Shown: positions 17,779-27,359, counted from the first letter of the stretch. The stretch is DNA of 64,000 nucleotides from Bacillota bacterium (GCA_023415795.1 JAEZJG010000010.1:16446-80445), one strand, 5' to 3'. Made by a program: numbers and translations. The notes: generated from the letters alone by a model not told the origin.

Positions 17779-19050
17779 TCAGTTTTCCACTCGTATCATA
17801 TTAGCAATAGCCACTACCTCAGGTAGGTGCGATATCTCATCCACCGCACGTTTGACAGAAATCTCCTTTGCCTTGTGCGTCACGAATATCAGAGGTACAT
17901 TATCGCCGTTTTGCCCTTTTTGCATTACAGTGTTCACACTCACATTATGCCGCCCCAGCACGCCCGCAATCTTGGCAAGCACCCCGGGCGCATCCTTCAC
18001 AATAGTCCGCAGAAAGAACTCACTCTCCCAGTTGTTTTCAAAGGACAGCTCCGACGACACCGTATCCTCGTTATAAAACGTGGTGTAACGGTGCTCCACG
18101 CGGCTGGCGGCATACACAATGTCAGACACCACCGCGCTCGCCGTGGGCATGTCGCCTGCGCCGCGCCCATACAGCATGATATCGTCCACGATGTTGCCGT
18201 GCAGATAGATAGCGTTGAACGCACCGCGCACAGACGCCAGTGGATGTGTCTTGGGGATCATCGTGGGATGCACGCGCGCTTCAATTGTTTTGCCGCGCTT
18301 CTTGCCGATGGCCAGCAGCTTAACCGCATACCCCAACTCGCTGGCATAGGCGATATCCTCCTGCGTGATACCGACGATACCTTCGCGATAGATGTACTCC
18401 ACGGGCACCCTGGCATGGAACGACATCGAGCCCAGTATCGACAGCTTGTACATTGCGTCAAAGCCTTCCACATCGTTCTTCGGATTCGCCTCCGCAAAGC
18501 CCAATTGCTGCGCTTCCTTGAGCACCGCGTCGTAGCTTGCGCCGTCCTGCTCCATCTTGGACAGTATATAGTTGGTGGTGCCGTTGATGATGCCCATCAC
18601 CGACGTCACCTCATTGGCCTGAAGGCTCTCCCATATAGTGCGCAGTATCGGAATACCGCCGCCCACGCTGGCCTCGAAATACAGCCCGGCGCCGCTCTTC
18701 TTCGCCGCAGCGTTAAGCTCTGGCCAAAACCGCGCGAGCATCTCTTTGTTTGCCGTCACCACTGTCTTGCCCGCGTCCAGCGCTGCCAGCACAAAGTCCT
18801 TCGCAGGGTTCACGCCGCCGATCAGCTCAATCACAACATCGATGTCAGGATCCTGTGCGATGTCCTTATAGAAGTCCTTCGCCTTCAGCTCCTCCGGAAT
18901 GTCAATTGAGTACTGGAGTGCCAGCACCTTCTTGAGATTCAGCGATATGCCTTCCTTGTGCTTGATGCTTTCTTTCTGCATCGCGATCGTCTTGTACACG
19001 CCCGATCCGACCGTGCCCAGACCAATCAGCGCGATGTTAACGTTCTTCAT
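17779..19050 (-). CDS. hom: homoserine dehydrogenase
   Basis: A 423-residue enzyme that reduces aspartate semialdehyde to homoserine with NAD(P)H, the branch point to threonine and methionine. The N-terminal Rossmann motif is GLGTVGSGV and a TANKEMLA segment follows at about residue 100. The central catalytic domain carries GIINGTTNYIL and the GFAEANPKNDVEGFDA stretch with the catalytic Asp/Lys region. A C-terminal ACT domain (about 345-420) begins at the LRTIVKDAPGVLAKIA segment and should give feedback control by threonine. GGGAG precedes the ATG. It overlaps the pantothenate kinase gene upstream by 4 nt. Confidence 0.95.
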   Translation of the reverse strand: MKNVNIALIGLGTVGSGVYKTIAMQKESIKHKEGISLNLKKVLALQYSIDIPEELKAKDFYKDIAQDPDIDVVIELIGGVNPAKDFVLAALDAGKTVVTANKEMLARFWPELNAAAKKSGAGLYFEASVGGGIPILRTIWESLQANEVTSVMGIINGTTNYILSKMEQDGASYDAVLKEAQQLGFAEANPKNDVEGFDAMYKLSILGSMSFHARVPVEYIYREGIVGITQEDIAYASELGYAVKLLAIGKKRGKTIEARVHPTMIPKTHPLASVRGAFNAIYLHGNIVDDIMLYGRGAGDMPTASAVVSDIVYAASRVEHRYTTFYNEDTVSSELSFENNWESEFFLRTIVKDAPGVLAKIAGVLGRHNVSVNTVMQKGQNGDNVPLIFVTHKAKEISVKRAVDEISHLPEVVAIANMIRVEN

Positions 19051-19838
19051 TTGTCTCCCTCTATTCTCTGCCTCTTGGCATTCTTATGATATAATATGTT
19101 CAGCCCCATTAATGTTAACAGACTATTGACCTCGTCAATTTCCGGCGTCTCCTGCGCAATCACATTGGCCATGCCACCCGTTGCGATCACCCGCGGGCTG
19201 TCTCCCATTTCAGCCTTGATGCGGCGGATGATATATTCCACCTGGCCAACATACCCGTAGATGATGCCCGCCTGCATGCCGGCGATTGTGTTTTTCCCGA
19301 TCACAGACTCAGGCTTCACCAGCTCCACCCGCGGCAGCTTGGCCGCCCCAGACGACAACGCCTCCGCAGAAATCTTGATACCGGGGCAAATCGCACCGCC
19401 CAGAAAATCGCCGCTGCCCGTCACCGCGCCAAAGGTGGTTGCCGTACCAAAGTCTACGATGATGCACGGAGAATTGTACAGCGTATACGCCGCCACAGCG
19501 CCAGCAATGCGGTCCGTCCCAAGCTCTCTCGGGTGGTCGTACAGTATGTTGATGCCCGTTTTCATGCCGGGCCCCACCACGGAAGCTTTCTTGCCAAAAT
19601 ACGTGGCGCACATATGCTGTAGCGTAAAATTTATGGACGGAATGACAGACGAGATAATGATGCCCTGCACCTCATCCGGACGCCGCCCAACATGATCAAA
19701 GAAAGATATGATGCGGATACCGTATTCATCCGCCGTACGCTCCAGCTTCGTCGTCATGCGCCACGAATTGACCAGCTTGTCTCCGCTGAACAGACCGCAC
19801 TTGATATTGCTGTTGCCCACATCCAATACAAATACCAT
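19047..19838 (-). CDS. coaX: type III pantothenate kinase
   Basis: A 263-residue CoaX enzyme that phosphorylates pantothenate, the first step of coenzyme A synthesis. It belongs to the ASKHA fold: phosphate-1 motif LDVGNSNIKCG at the N-terminus, GTDRIAGAVAAY (substrate-binding segment, about 103), the IVDFGTATTFGAV motif near 122, and GAICPGIKISAEAL. Type III enzymes are not inhibited by CoA and need a monovalent cation. The gene is directly downstream of a vitamin-type ECF S-component (12-nt gap) and overlaps hom by 4 nt. Confidence 0.95.
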   Translation of the reverse strand: MVFVLDVGNSNIKCGLFSGDKLVNSWRMTTKLERTADEYGIRIISFFDHVGRRPDEVQGIIISSVIPSINFTLQHMCATYFGKKASVVGPGMKTGINILYDHPRELGTDRIAGAVAAYTLYNSPCIIVDFGTATTFGAVTGSGDFLGGAICPGIKISAEALSSGAAKLPRVELVKPESVIGKNTIAGMQAGIIYGYVGQVEYIIRRIKAEMGDSPRVIATGGMANVIAQETPEIDEVNSLLTLMGLNILYHKNAKRQRIEGDK

Positions 19839-19850
19839 TTATAACTCCAT

Positions 19851-20477
19851 TTAGGCCAGCTTTTTTTTGCCCTTCTGCCGTTGCAGCGCCCACACAATGG
19901 GCACACACAGCAGCACCGCCAGCGCCGCTTCAGGCAGTCCGTTTATCGCGCCAATGCCGGCAAGCACCCCCGCAAACGTTTCGGGTGTTGCTTCAAATGC
20001 CGCCGCCAGTGTATCCATCTCCGGCATAAAAATCACATAGAGCAATCCCAGAAACAACACGGTATTGGTGATCGATCCAATGAATGCCGCTGCCCCTGTC
20101 GCAACTCTTTTCCGCGCCTTCGTTTCGCCGGAGAACGCCTTGTATATAAGCCAAGTGGTCACGGGAATCAGCAGCCTTGGAATGAATATAACAAGCAGCG
20201 TCTTGACAACGCTGATTTGCAGCAAGAATGTGCCCAACGGCGAGGGCACCAGCGTTATACCCAACGCTTGAAACAAACTGGTGACACCGAATGCAAACCC
20301 GATCCACAGCCCCGTTCCCAGCCCCTCCAGCACCGTGCCAATGATAACCGGCAGGCACAGTATGGTCATACTAACGGGTGGGATGGGGATATACCCGACC
20401 GGGGTCAGACCCAGCAGGAACGTGATCGCCATCAGCATGGCCGTAACAGCCAGCTTCCTCGTTTTATCCTTATTCAT
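19851..20477 (-). CDS. panT: ECF transporter S-component, probably for pantothenate
   Basis: A 208-residue membrane protein with about six hydrophobic segments and the N-terminal pattern of ECF S-components (RKLAVTAMLMAITFLLG, then the PIPPVSMT loop). S-components bind a vitamin outside and use the shared EcfA/A'/T module, not present in this window. The gene precedes coaX with a 12-nt gap, so pantothenate is the natural substrate guess (PanT class); this is inferred from context. GGAGG precedes the ATG. Confidence 0.78.
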   Translation of the reverse strand: MNKDKTRKLAVTAMLMAITFLLGLTPVGYIPIPPVSMTILCLPVIIGTVLEGLGTGLWIGFAFGVTSLFQALGITLVPSPLGTFLLQISVVKTLLVIFIPRLLIPVTTWLIYKAFSGETKARKRVATGAAAFIGSITNTVLFLGLLYVIFMPEMDTLAAAFEATPETFAGVLAGIGAINGLPEAALAVLLCVPIVWALQRQKGKKKLA

Positions 20478-20661
20478 TTTTACCTCCGTTCAGGTTCCGC
20501 GAGGCGGATACCCGACATTGTTAATATTTCGGTTTTCTTTATGCTGTGTAGCGCTGCGCATCGTCATACACTCACAGACAAAAACCTAATGTGTATTATA
20601 TCAATTTTGCAAGTCACACGCAATAACAATTCAAATATCCCATTCTACCCGCATTGTTAAC

Positions 20662-20700
20662 AAAAAAGGGCAGCGGCGCATAAATACGCGCGCTGCCCTT
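20662..20700 (-). terminator. intrinsic terminator of the secDF operon
   Basis: On the minus strand a 10-bp stem (arms 20691-20700 and 20666-20675, AAGGGCAGCG/CGCTGCCCTT) with a 15-base loop is followed by a run of six T. It lies 17 bases beyond the secF stop. Confidence 0.88.
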
Positions 20701-20717
20701 CTCTAAAAAACGCTTGC

Positions 20718-21671
20718 TTAGTCTCCCGCGGGCGACAGCTGCTCCGCACCGCCGCGCTTCTTCCACATCACCCAAAGCGGTCCCGCAATGCAGATGGTGG
20801 AATAGCAGCCCGATACCACGCCGAACATCATCGGCAGCGCAAACCGCCGTATCGATTCGATATTGTATATCTGCGCAAATATGAACACGATGACCATGCA
20901 CGCCAGCACTGCGATGTTGGTGTTGATGGACCGCGACATCGATTGTGTGATGCTTATATCCACCAGCTCGTCCACTGGGCATTTTGTACCCAATAGCTTC
21001 TCGTTCTCACGAATACGGTCGTAGATTACGATGGTATCGTTGATGGAGAAGCCGATGATGGTAAGTATCGCCGCGATAAACGAATCATTGAGCGGTATGC
21101 CGAACACGATGAAGGCTGCCGTTACCACAAACGCATCGTGCAGCAGTGCCACAATCGCCATTACACCTGCGGATACACCGCCGATGTTGCGGAACCGCAG
21201 ACCCACATACCCCAGTATCAGCACAAACGACAGAGCGATGGCCAGCAGACCATTTCGGAAGAAGCGCACACCCACAAACGGCTCCACCGTCAGCGATTCG
21301 GACAGCTCCAGCTTGTTATCGGCAAAAGTCTTGTTCAACGCCTCCGTTACCGCCTGCTGTTGTTCGCCGGACAACGCCTCGTTCTTCGCAAGGCTTAGTA
21401 TCAGCAGCTGTTCCTGCTTGGCAAGGTTGCTTTGCAGTTGTCCGTTCGTGTTGATGCCCACCGTGCTCTCCACGATATCCTCCGCCTGCTCCGCGTCCAA
21501 CTCGCCTGAGTATGTATACTTGAGTATCGAGCCTCCCTGAAACTGTATATCCAATTGGATACCCTTAGTCAGCGCGAAGGCAATGCCAACAATGATAACC
21601 ACCAACGAAATGGCAAAGTAGACGAACCTGCGCTTATAGAACTGAATGATCCTTCCTTGCTTGGTTTTCAT
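20718..21671 (-). CDS. secF: protein translocase subunit SecF
   Basis: A 317-residue inner membrane protein that works with SecD to drive late steps of Sec export with the proton gradient. TM1 is at about residues 12-33, followed by the conserved GGSILKYTYSG region and an external P4-type domain. Five C-terminal TM segments include the family's GFSINDTIVIYDRIREN motif and a SMSRSINTN segment. It overlaps secD by 4 nt. Confidence 0.95.
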   Translation of the reverse strand: MKTKQGRIIQFYKRRFVYFAISLVVIIVGIAFALTKGIQLDIQFQGGSILKYTYSGELDAEQAEDIVESTVGINTNGQLQSNLAKQEQLLILSLAKNEALSGEQQQAVTEALNKTFADNKLELSESLTVEPFVGVRFFRNGLLAIALSFVLILGYVGLRFRNIGGVSAGVMAIVALLHDAFVVTAAFIVFGIPLNDSFIAAILTIIGFSINDTIVIYDRIRENEKLLGTKCPVDELVDISITQSMSRSINTNIAVLACMVIVFIFAQIYNIESIRRFALPMMFGVVSGCYSTICIAGPLWVMWKKRGGAEQLSPAGD

Positions 21672-22933
21672 GCTTTCACCGCCTTTCTGACGCCAAAGAA
21701 GCCGGGCTTTCGCAGCGGCTCATACATACTGAGCGAGCGTATCATCAGCCGCGATGCCGTTATACCCGCCACAAAGTTCATGATAACGCCGGTCAACAGC
21801 GTATAACCGAACGACAGCATCGAGCCGGAGCCCAATATAATCAGCACAACCGCAACGATGATCACGGTGATATTGCCGTCAAATACCGATGAGAACGCCT
21901 TGTGGAAGCCCGCGTCGATGGCCAGCCGCAGCTGTTTGCCCTCTCGCAGCTCTTCCTTGATGCGCTCAGAAACGATTACGTTTGCGTCCACGCCCATACC
22001 GATGGAGAGAATCACGCCCGCGATACCGGGCAGCGTCAGCGTAAACTGCGGCACCGACAATGACAGCAGCTGACCGCTAATTTGCAGCATCAGCGCGATG
22101 CACGCCACCAAGCCGGGCAGACGATAATACACCAGCATAAACAGACACACCGCCGCAAATGCCGCGACGCTTGCCATCACCATCACAGAAAGCGCGTCTT
22201 CACCCATCTCCGGGCTGATGATGGAACAGTTTTTAACCGTCAGTGAAAAGGGCAATGCGCCCGAGTTGATCTTGTTTGCCAGCGACATGGCTTCCTCGCC
22301 GCTGTCCAAATTGGTGATAATGGCCTCTCCGCCCGAAATCTGCGATTCAACAGTGGGCGCGGAAATCAGCAGCTCGTCCATATATATCGCGATGGGCTGA
22401 CCGATCAGCCTTCCTGTGGCTTCAGAAAACTTCTTGGCTCCCTCAGCAGAGAGCACCAGTTCCACCACCGGCGCGCCGGAGTTCTCCATCACCTTGGCCG
22501 CGCTGCTCGCCACATCCGTCCCCTCAATGACGATGTTACCGTCGGGGTCACGGAACGTCAGCTTTGCCGTTTCGCCCAGCTCCGTCACCGCCTGCTGTGG
22601 GTCAAAGTCCGCTTCGCCCGATTTCCAAGGAAACCGGACCAGAATAGTACCGCGAGTCTTATCGATGGCCACATCCCGATCCGTAATGTTGCTCGCGTCC
22701 ATGCGCGTCTCAATAATGGCTTTCGCTGCTTCCAGCTCAGTTTCCGTGGGCATACGATCCAAATTTTTCGGCTCAAACGTGGCGTCCACGCCGCCCCGTA
22801 TGTCTATGCCAAAGCGCATCTGTCCCGCGCCCTTCACTTCAAAGCCGCCTGCCTTAAAGCCCAGCAACGCCACCGCGAATAACCCGAAGGTAATCAGCGC
22901 GACGATAAAAAACGTCGCTTTTGATCTTTTCAA
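21668..22933 (-). CDS. secD: protein translocase subunit SecD
   Basis: About 421 residues; six-TM subunit with an N-terminal anchor, the conserved GIDIRGGVDATFEP segment, an external P1 domain, and the C-terminal membrane domain with GIAGVILSIGMGVDANVIVSERIKEE. I place the start at a TTG (22931-22933) seven bases after AGGAGG. An ATG further upstream would add 28 residues without a ribosome binding site and without family support. Separate SecD and SecF genes overlapping by 4 nt are the usual arrangement. Confidence 0.93.
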   Translation of the reverse strand: MKRSKATFFIVALITFGLFAVALLGFKAGGFEVKGAGQMRFGIDIRGGVDATFEPKNLDRMPTETELEAAKAIIETRMDASNITDRDVAIDKTRGTILVRFPWKSGEADFDPQQAVTELGETAKLTFRDPDGNIVIEGTDVASSAAKVMENSGAPVVELVLSAEGAKKFSEATGRLIGQPIAIYMDELLISAPTVESQISGGEAIITNLDSGEEAMSLANKINSGALPFSLTVKNCSIISPEMGEDALSVMVMASVAAFAAVCLFMLVYYRLPGLVACIALMLQISGQLLSLSVPQFTLTLPGIAGVILSIGMGVDANVIVSERIKEELREGKQLRLAIDAGFHKAFSSVFDGNITVIIVAVVLIILGSGSMLSFGYTLLTGVIMNFVAGITASRLMIRSLSMYEPLRKPGFFGVRKAVKA

Positions 22934-23077
22934 TTTCAATCCTCCTGTTCCTGCCTGCCCCCATTTTATTATGTGTAGAGACAGGTAAAATAGCATGCAG
23001 TAATCAGCATTTAACACATACGCATTAAATGCCGCAAATTCTGCGCGATCGCGCAGGACAAAAATAGGGTTGTTACA

Positions 23078-23449
23078 CTACTTCATGCCGTCTTTTTTGT
23101 GAATATATGAAATGATGCCGCAAAAGTCAAAGGATAGGTTGAACGCGGCGAAGAGCTTGAGAGAGAGTACGACAAACGTCAGCAAAACAGCGCCAGCCAC
23201 CGTGACGGCAAATAAACCCGCCTTAAACTGCTGGCTTCGCAGCCAGTCCGATCCTGAACGAATGGACTGTGCGGTTCCGCCGGTTTCCACACAATCAGAG
23301 TTGGTCCTAGAAGCACTCATCGAAGAAACCGGCTCTTCATACAGCCGGGCTTCCAGAGTCTGCTGTCCCGCCTCTATAAATCCGGCTGTCAGCCAAACGA
23401 CGACCAGCAAACACAGCAACAGCAGCGTTTTTCGTTTTCTGTTTACCAT
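23078..23449 (-). CDS. small membrane protein of unknown function
   Basis: A 123-residue protein with a hydrophobic segment at about 8-26 and a second at about 77-98; the ~50 residues between are Ser/Glu-rich with one Cys. I do not recognise the family. It is transcribed towards secD with a 144-nt gap, so a shared transcript is possible. GGGGTGAGCGG precedes the ATG. The two-TM layout and a proper start favour a real gene over chance. Confidence 0.5.
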   Translation of the reverse strand: MVNRKRKTLLLLCLLVVVWLTAGFIEAGQQTLEARLYEEPVSSMSASRTNSDCVETGGTAQSIRSGSDWLRSQQFKAGLFAVTVAGAVLLTFVVLSLKLFAAFNLSFDFCGIISYIHKKDGMK

Positions 23450-23549
23450 GTCCGCTCACCCCTCGCCTGTTAATATATCTGCCTTGATAACTGAATTGTT
23501 TTATTATAATTACACTCAGTGAAAAAGTCAAAGATACCCAAGCGTTGTG

Positions 23550-24860
23550 TCAAGAATCTTCCTTTTTGATATACCGCCGCATCTCGCGGATTTTCTTTTC
23601 GTAGCCCTCTTCCGACGGCTGATAATACACCCGACCGGCCAGATTGTCCGGCAGATACTGCTGCGGCGTATAATGCCGCTCAAACTCATGCGGATATTTA
23701 TAGCCCTTGCCATTGCCCAGCTTGTCCGCACCGTGATAGTGCGTGTCGCGCAAATGCAGCGGCACCGGCACCTGATAAGCATGCTCCGCGTCCCGAAAAG
23801 CCGCATCCACCGCCATCACCACCGCGTTGGACTTCTGCGACTCGCAGATGAATATGATGGCCTGCGCGATGGACAATCGCGCTTCCGGCATGCCCACAAA
23901 CTCCAGCGCCTGTGCAGCCGCCGCAGCCTGCGTCATCGCGGACGGATTGGCCAGCCCTACATCCTCGCTTGCGTGGGCAAATATGCGCCGCATGATGAGC
24001 CGCGGATCTACGCCCGCATATATCAGCCGCGCAAACCAAAACAGTGCCGCGTCCGCGTCCGAACCGCGCAACGATTTACAAAACGCGCTGAGCATGTTGT
24101 AGTATTCCTCTTCGTCGCAGCGCACCGCCCGCCTCTGGATGGACTCCTCCGCGATTTCCAGCGTCACACGGATCGTGCCTTGAGCATCCGGCGGCGTGGT
24201 GAGCACCGCCAGCTCAATGGCGTTAAGCGCTGTGCGGGCATCTCCGTTGGCCACGTTGGCAATGTGCTCCAGCGCGTCTTCCTCCACCTGTACGTTCAGC
24301 GCACCCAAACCGCGTTCGCTGTCGCTCAGTGCCGCGCGCACAATCTGCTTCACATCCTCCCTGGTCAGCCCGAAGAACTGAAACAACCGGCAGCGGCTGA
24401 CAATAGCGCTCGTCATGGACACCATTGGGTTCTCCGTGGTCGAGCCGATAAACCGGATGATGCCCTTTTCGATGGCGGGCAAAATGCTGTCCGACTGCGT
24501 TTTCGACCACCGATGACACTCGTCCAGCAGCAGATACGTTGCCTGCCCGTGCAGCTTCAAGCGTTCTTCCGCACGGTCAATGATAACGCGCACATCCTTC
24601 ACACCGCTGGTCACGGCGTTCAGCTTCTCAAATGCCGCGCCGGTGGTATTTGCAATCACTGAAGCCAGCGTCGTCTTACCGGAGCCGGGCGGTCCAAAAA
24701 ATATCGACGATGTGAGCCTGTCCGATTCGATGGCACGACGCAGCAGCTTGCCGGGGCCCGCCACATGCGCCTGTCCATAAAATTCGTCCAGGCTGCGCGG
24801 ACGCATCCTGTCTGCCAGCGGCGCGGCGCGTTCCACATTGTTTTCGAATAAGTCTCCCAT
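23550..24860 (-). CDS. rarA: replication-associated recombination protein A (AAA+ ATPase)
   Basis: A 436-residue RarA/MgsA/WRNIP1-family ATPase acting at stalled replication forks. The N-terminus (MRPRSLDEFYGQAHVAG) is typical, followed by Walker A GPPGSGKTT near residue 55, Walker B LLLDECHRW and sensor segment GSTTENP. The C-terminal oligomerisation/MgsA domain follows (LIYAGVDPRLIMRR, then YKYPHEFERHY). AGAGGTG precedes the ATG. No operon partner. Confidence 0.95.
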   Translation of the reverse strand: MGDLFENNVERAAPLADRMRPRSLDEFYGQAHVAGPGKLLRRAIESDRLTSSIFFGPPGSGKTTLASVIANTTGAAFEKLNAVTSGVKDVRVIIDRAEERLKLHGQATYLLLDECHRWSKTQSDSILPAIEKGIIRFIGSTTENPMVSMTSAIVSRCRLFQFFGLTREDVKQIVRAALSDSERGLGALNVQVEEDALEHIANVANGDARTALNAIELAVLTTPPDAQGTIRVTLEIAEESIQRRAVRCDEEEYYNMLSAFCKSLRGSDADAALFWFARLIYAGVDPRLIMRRIFAHASEDVGLANPSAMTQAAAAAQALEFVGMPEARLSIAQAIIFICESQKSNAVVMAVDAAFRDAEHAYQVPVPLHLRDTHYHGADKLGNGKGYKYPHEFERHYTPQQYLPDNLAGRVYYQPSEEGYEKKIREMRRYIKKEDS

Positions 24861-24969
24861 AGCGGTTCACCTCTGCAAAGCTTGCGATAATATGTTCTAT
24901 CATATCACTTTGTGCACGCTGTGAAAAGATCATATGTCTTCGATTCGCTGTACATGTGGTGCTATCTTG

Positions 24970-24978
24970 TGCTATAAT
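24970..24978 (+). promoter_or_regulatory. extended -10 promoter before the MFS gene
   Basis: TGC followed by a perfect TATAAT at 24973-24978, 32 bases upstream of the carrier start. No good -35 is present, consistent with an extended -10 promoter. Confidence 0.45.
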
Positions 24979-25010
24979 TCGCGTTACTTGCCTAACAGAC
25001 AGGAGCCCGC

Positions 25011-26165
25011 ATGAAACAGTCTGCAAAACCATACTTCGTTTATCCGCCCATTGGTGCGCTGGCGCTGTATTCATCAGTGCTGGGTTCTCTGATACCCGCC
25101 ATCCGGGCAGCTTTTCCCGAATTGACACTGGCTTCCGCCGGTCTGTTCTCGACGCTGCAGTCACTGGGCACCGCGTTGTCGGTGGTGCTGTGCTTCTGCC
25201 TGTTTTCCGCGCTGAACAAGGTACGCGTGATGGCCTTGTGTCAGCTGGTGCTTACCATATGTCTGCTGCTGTTTGGTCTCAACAGCATATTGCTGCTGCT
25301 TTATACCTTGCTCTTCTTCATTGGTCTGTCCAGCAACATTGTGGATACGCTGTCCAATTCGGTGCTGGCGGACATTGAGCCGCGCCGCAAGAGCTTCCAC
25401 ATCAACATGCTGCAGGCCTTGTGGGCAGCAGCGGCTGCCGCCGGCCCCTGGTTTGCACTGGGGCTGGGCAGCACTTATCAGCCGGTGTTCATCGGTCTTT
25501 GCGTTATTGCCGCCGTTGCGGGAATTGTCTTCGCGCTGGGCTTAAAGCACGAGCTGCGCCTGCGGTTCATCCAGCAGCGAAACAACTTTGGCGCTTTGGA
25601 CAAGCTGGTACGTACGGTTAAGATGAAAGGCATGGGGCTGCTGCTTGCGCTTAGCGTTGCAAACGCGTTCGTGCTGGTCAGCATCAGCTACTTTCTGTCC
25701 AGCTATGTGGTTGGCATCGGCGGCAGCAACGTTGACGCGGCTTTTGCACTCAGCATGCTATACGTCGGCACGCTGCTGACACGCCTGATCTATGCGCCGC
25801 TTTCGCATCGTGTACCCGCCCGTACCGTTATGCTGGCGGCAAACGCGATTGCCATCGCCGCGTTCACAGCGCTCGCATTTTGTACAGATGTCACGGGAGT
25901 TGGCATACTGGCCTGTATCGGCGGTATCGGTACCGCGGTCAACTTCCCCTCAACGCTGGTCCACGCCTGCTCTCTCGTGCCGAACGACACCGCTTCGGGC
26001 TCGGCGCTGGTGTTTCTCGGCTTCACGCTGGCCACGTTCGTCGCGCCGCCGCTCATCGGTGCCGTTGGCGACGCAGCCGGTCTGCAAACGGCGATGCTGT
26101 GTGCCACCTCACTGTTACTCGTTGTCATCGCGCTGGCTATTCGAATCAAACCGCAGCAAGCCTGA
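25011..26165 (+). CDS. major facilitator superfamily (MFS) transporter
   Basis: A 384-residue membrane carrier with about 12 hydrophobic segments in two six-helix halves and a central cytoplasmic loop (HELRLRFIQQRNN, about 180-200). Substrate is unknown; there is no catabolic or resistance gene beside it to suggest one. Length and topology match MFS_1 proteins. GGAG precedes the ATG by five bases. A short GC stem followed by seven T at about 26160-26185 may end the transcript. Confidence 0.82.
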   Translation: MKQSAKPYFVYPPIGALALYSSVLGSLIPAIRAAFPELTLASAGLFSTLQSLGTALSVVLCFCLFSALNKVRVMALCQLVLTICLLLFGLNSILLLLYTLLFFIGLSSNIVDTLSNSVLADIEPRRKSFHINMLQALWAAAAAAGPWFALGLGSTYQPVFIGLCVIAAVAGIVFALGLKHELRLRFIQQRNNFGALDKLVRTVKMKGMGLLLALSVANAFVLVSISYFLSSYVVGIGGSNVDAAFALSMLYVGTLLTRLIYAPLSHRVPARTVMLAANAIAIAAFTALAFCTDVTGVGILACIGGIGTAVNFPSTLVHACSLVPNDTASGSALVFLGFTLATFVAPPLIGAVGDAAGLQTAMLCATSLLLVVIALAIRIKPQQA

Positions 26166-26236
26166 TAAATAAGCCAGGTTTTTTTGTAAAACGTTATAAA
26201 TTCATCAAAAATAGACGTTTTGTCCGATAAAATGGC

Positions 26237-26265
26237 TTGACACACACGGCCGCATTGTATAGAAT
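26237..26265 (+). promoter_or_regulatory. strong sigma-A promoter of rplM-rpsI
   Basis: Perfect TTGACA (26237-26242), 17-base spacer, TAGAAT (26260-26265). It leaves an ~85-nt leader before rplM. Confidence 0.85.
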
Positions 26266-26356
26266 ATTCTTTGCCTGTTTTTATTGGGTCACTAGCCCCG
26301 ACCTGTCTAAACAGCATATTAAATCAATAATATGACACAGCCAGGAGGAAGGCCAA

Positions 26357-26791
26357 ATGAAATCATATATGGCAAAGCCCGGCTCTGTGGATCGCAAGTG
26401 GTATCTTGTGGATGCCGAAGGCATGGTCTTCGGTCGCATCGCAAGTCAGGTTGCGTCCATCTTGCACGGCAAGAACAAGCCGGAATTTACGCCGCATGTC
26501 GACACGGGTGATTTTGTTATCATCATCAATGCCGAGAAAGCCGTATTTACAGGCAAGAAGCTCGAACAGAAGGTCTATCGTCAGCATTCGGGTTACATGG
26601 GTCACATGAAGGAGACGAAATACGTCCACCTGATGGAAACCAAGCCGGAGTTCGCGATGATGGAGGCGGTGCGCCGCATGCTGCCCAAGAGCAAGCTCGG
26701 ACGGCAGATGTTGACCAAGCTCCGCGTCTACAAGGGATCCGAGCACAACCACGCAGCGCAGAAGCCTGAGCTTCTGAAGCTCGAAGGCTGA
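26357..26791 (+). CDS. rplM: 50S ribosomal protein L13
   Basis: A 144-residue protein matching L13 in length and sequence ([16 protein letters not shown], then [37 protein letters not shown]). L13 binds 23S rRNA early in 50S assembly. AGGAGG precedes the ATG. The gene is in the usual rplM-rpsI pair, 16 nt before rpsI. Confidence 0.98.
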   Translation: MKSYMAKPGSVDRKWYLVDAEGMVFGRIASQVASILHGKNKPEFTPHVDTGDFVIIINAEKAVFTGKKLEQKVYRQHSGYMGHMKETKYVHLMETKPEFAMMEAVRRMLPKSKLGRQMLTKLRVYKGSEHNHAAQKPELLKLEG

Positions 26792-26807
26792 CAGGAGGAT
26801 ATGAATT

Positions 26808-27200
26808 GTGGCTAAGTTACAGTTTTTAGGAACAGGCAGACGCAAAAGCTCCGTGGCACGTGTGATCCTCTCGCCCGGCAACGGTAAGCTTGTTGTGAAC
26901 AAGAAATCTATCGACGAGTATTTCGGTTATGAAACACTGCGGATGCTGGTGAAGTCTCCGCTGGAGCTCACCGAATCGCTCGCGAAGTACGATGTTGCCG
27001 TCAACGTTAAGGGCGGCGGACATACGGGTCAGGCCGGCGCTATCCGCCACGGCATCTCCCGTGCATTGGTTAAATCCGAGCCTGAGATGAGAGGATTACT
27101 CAAAAAGGCCGGTTTCCTCACCAGAGACTCGCGCATGAAGGAAAGAAAGAAGTACGGCCTCAAAGCGGCCCGCCGTGCGCCCCAGTTCTCCAAGAGATAA
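26808..27200 (+). CDS. rpsI: 30S ribosomal protein S9
   Basis: A 130-residue S9 protein ([12 protein letters not shown] at the N-terminus; the tail ends in [17 protein letters not shown], whose basic end reaches the ribosomal P site). The start is GTG, eight bases after AGGAGG; the ATG within that spacer is out of frame. Second gene of the rplM-rpsI operon. Confidence 0.98.
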   Translation: MAKLQFLGTGRRKSSVARVILSPGNGKLVVNKKSIDEYFGYETLRMLVKSPLELTESLAKYDVAVNVKGGGHTGQAGAIRHGISRALVKSEPEMRGLLKKAGFLTRDSRMKERKKYGLKAARRAPQFSKR

Positions 27201-27212
27201 TATGCATAACGA

Positions 27213-27238
27213 AAACGCCTTCCAAACGGAGGGCGTTT
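27213..27238 (+). terminator. terminator hairpin after rpsI (copy 1 of a repeat)
   Basis: Stem AAACGCCTTCC/GGAGGGCGTTT (11 bp with one G-T pair) and loop AAAC, 13 bases after the rpsI stop. The same 26-nt sequence recurs at 27389-27414. Confidence 0.75.
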
Positions 27239-27277
27239 CTGTTTGTCGAAAAACCCTACGGTTTTCCGCCAGTTTTC

Positions 27278-27359
27278 TGGCATTATGCAGTTCCTCGTCC
27301 CGCAAAACTGCATAATGCCACAAGGTGTGGGCTGCGCGGGCAAAGCCCGTCTTGCCCAC
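27278..27359. repeat. palindromic insert between two terminator copies
   Basis: A perfect 15-bp inverted repeat (27278-27292 and 27306-27320; TGGCATTATGCAGTT and its complement, 13-base loop) is followed by a second hairpin. The second has arms GTGGGC/GCCCAC (27327-27332, 27354-27359) enclosing CGGGC/GCCCG. No coding capacity. It could be a miniature palindromic element. Confidence 0.6.

Noticed and set aside
17827..18909. 360-codon open frame opposite homoserine dehydrogenase
   Set aside because: Antisense shadow rich in His and Arg without motifs; hom is certain on the other strand.
23547..24662. 371-codon open frame on the plus strand opposite rarA
   Set aside because: Arg/His-rich antisense shadow of a GC-rich gene; no ribosome binding site and rarA is a clear family match.
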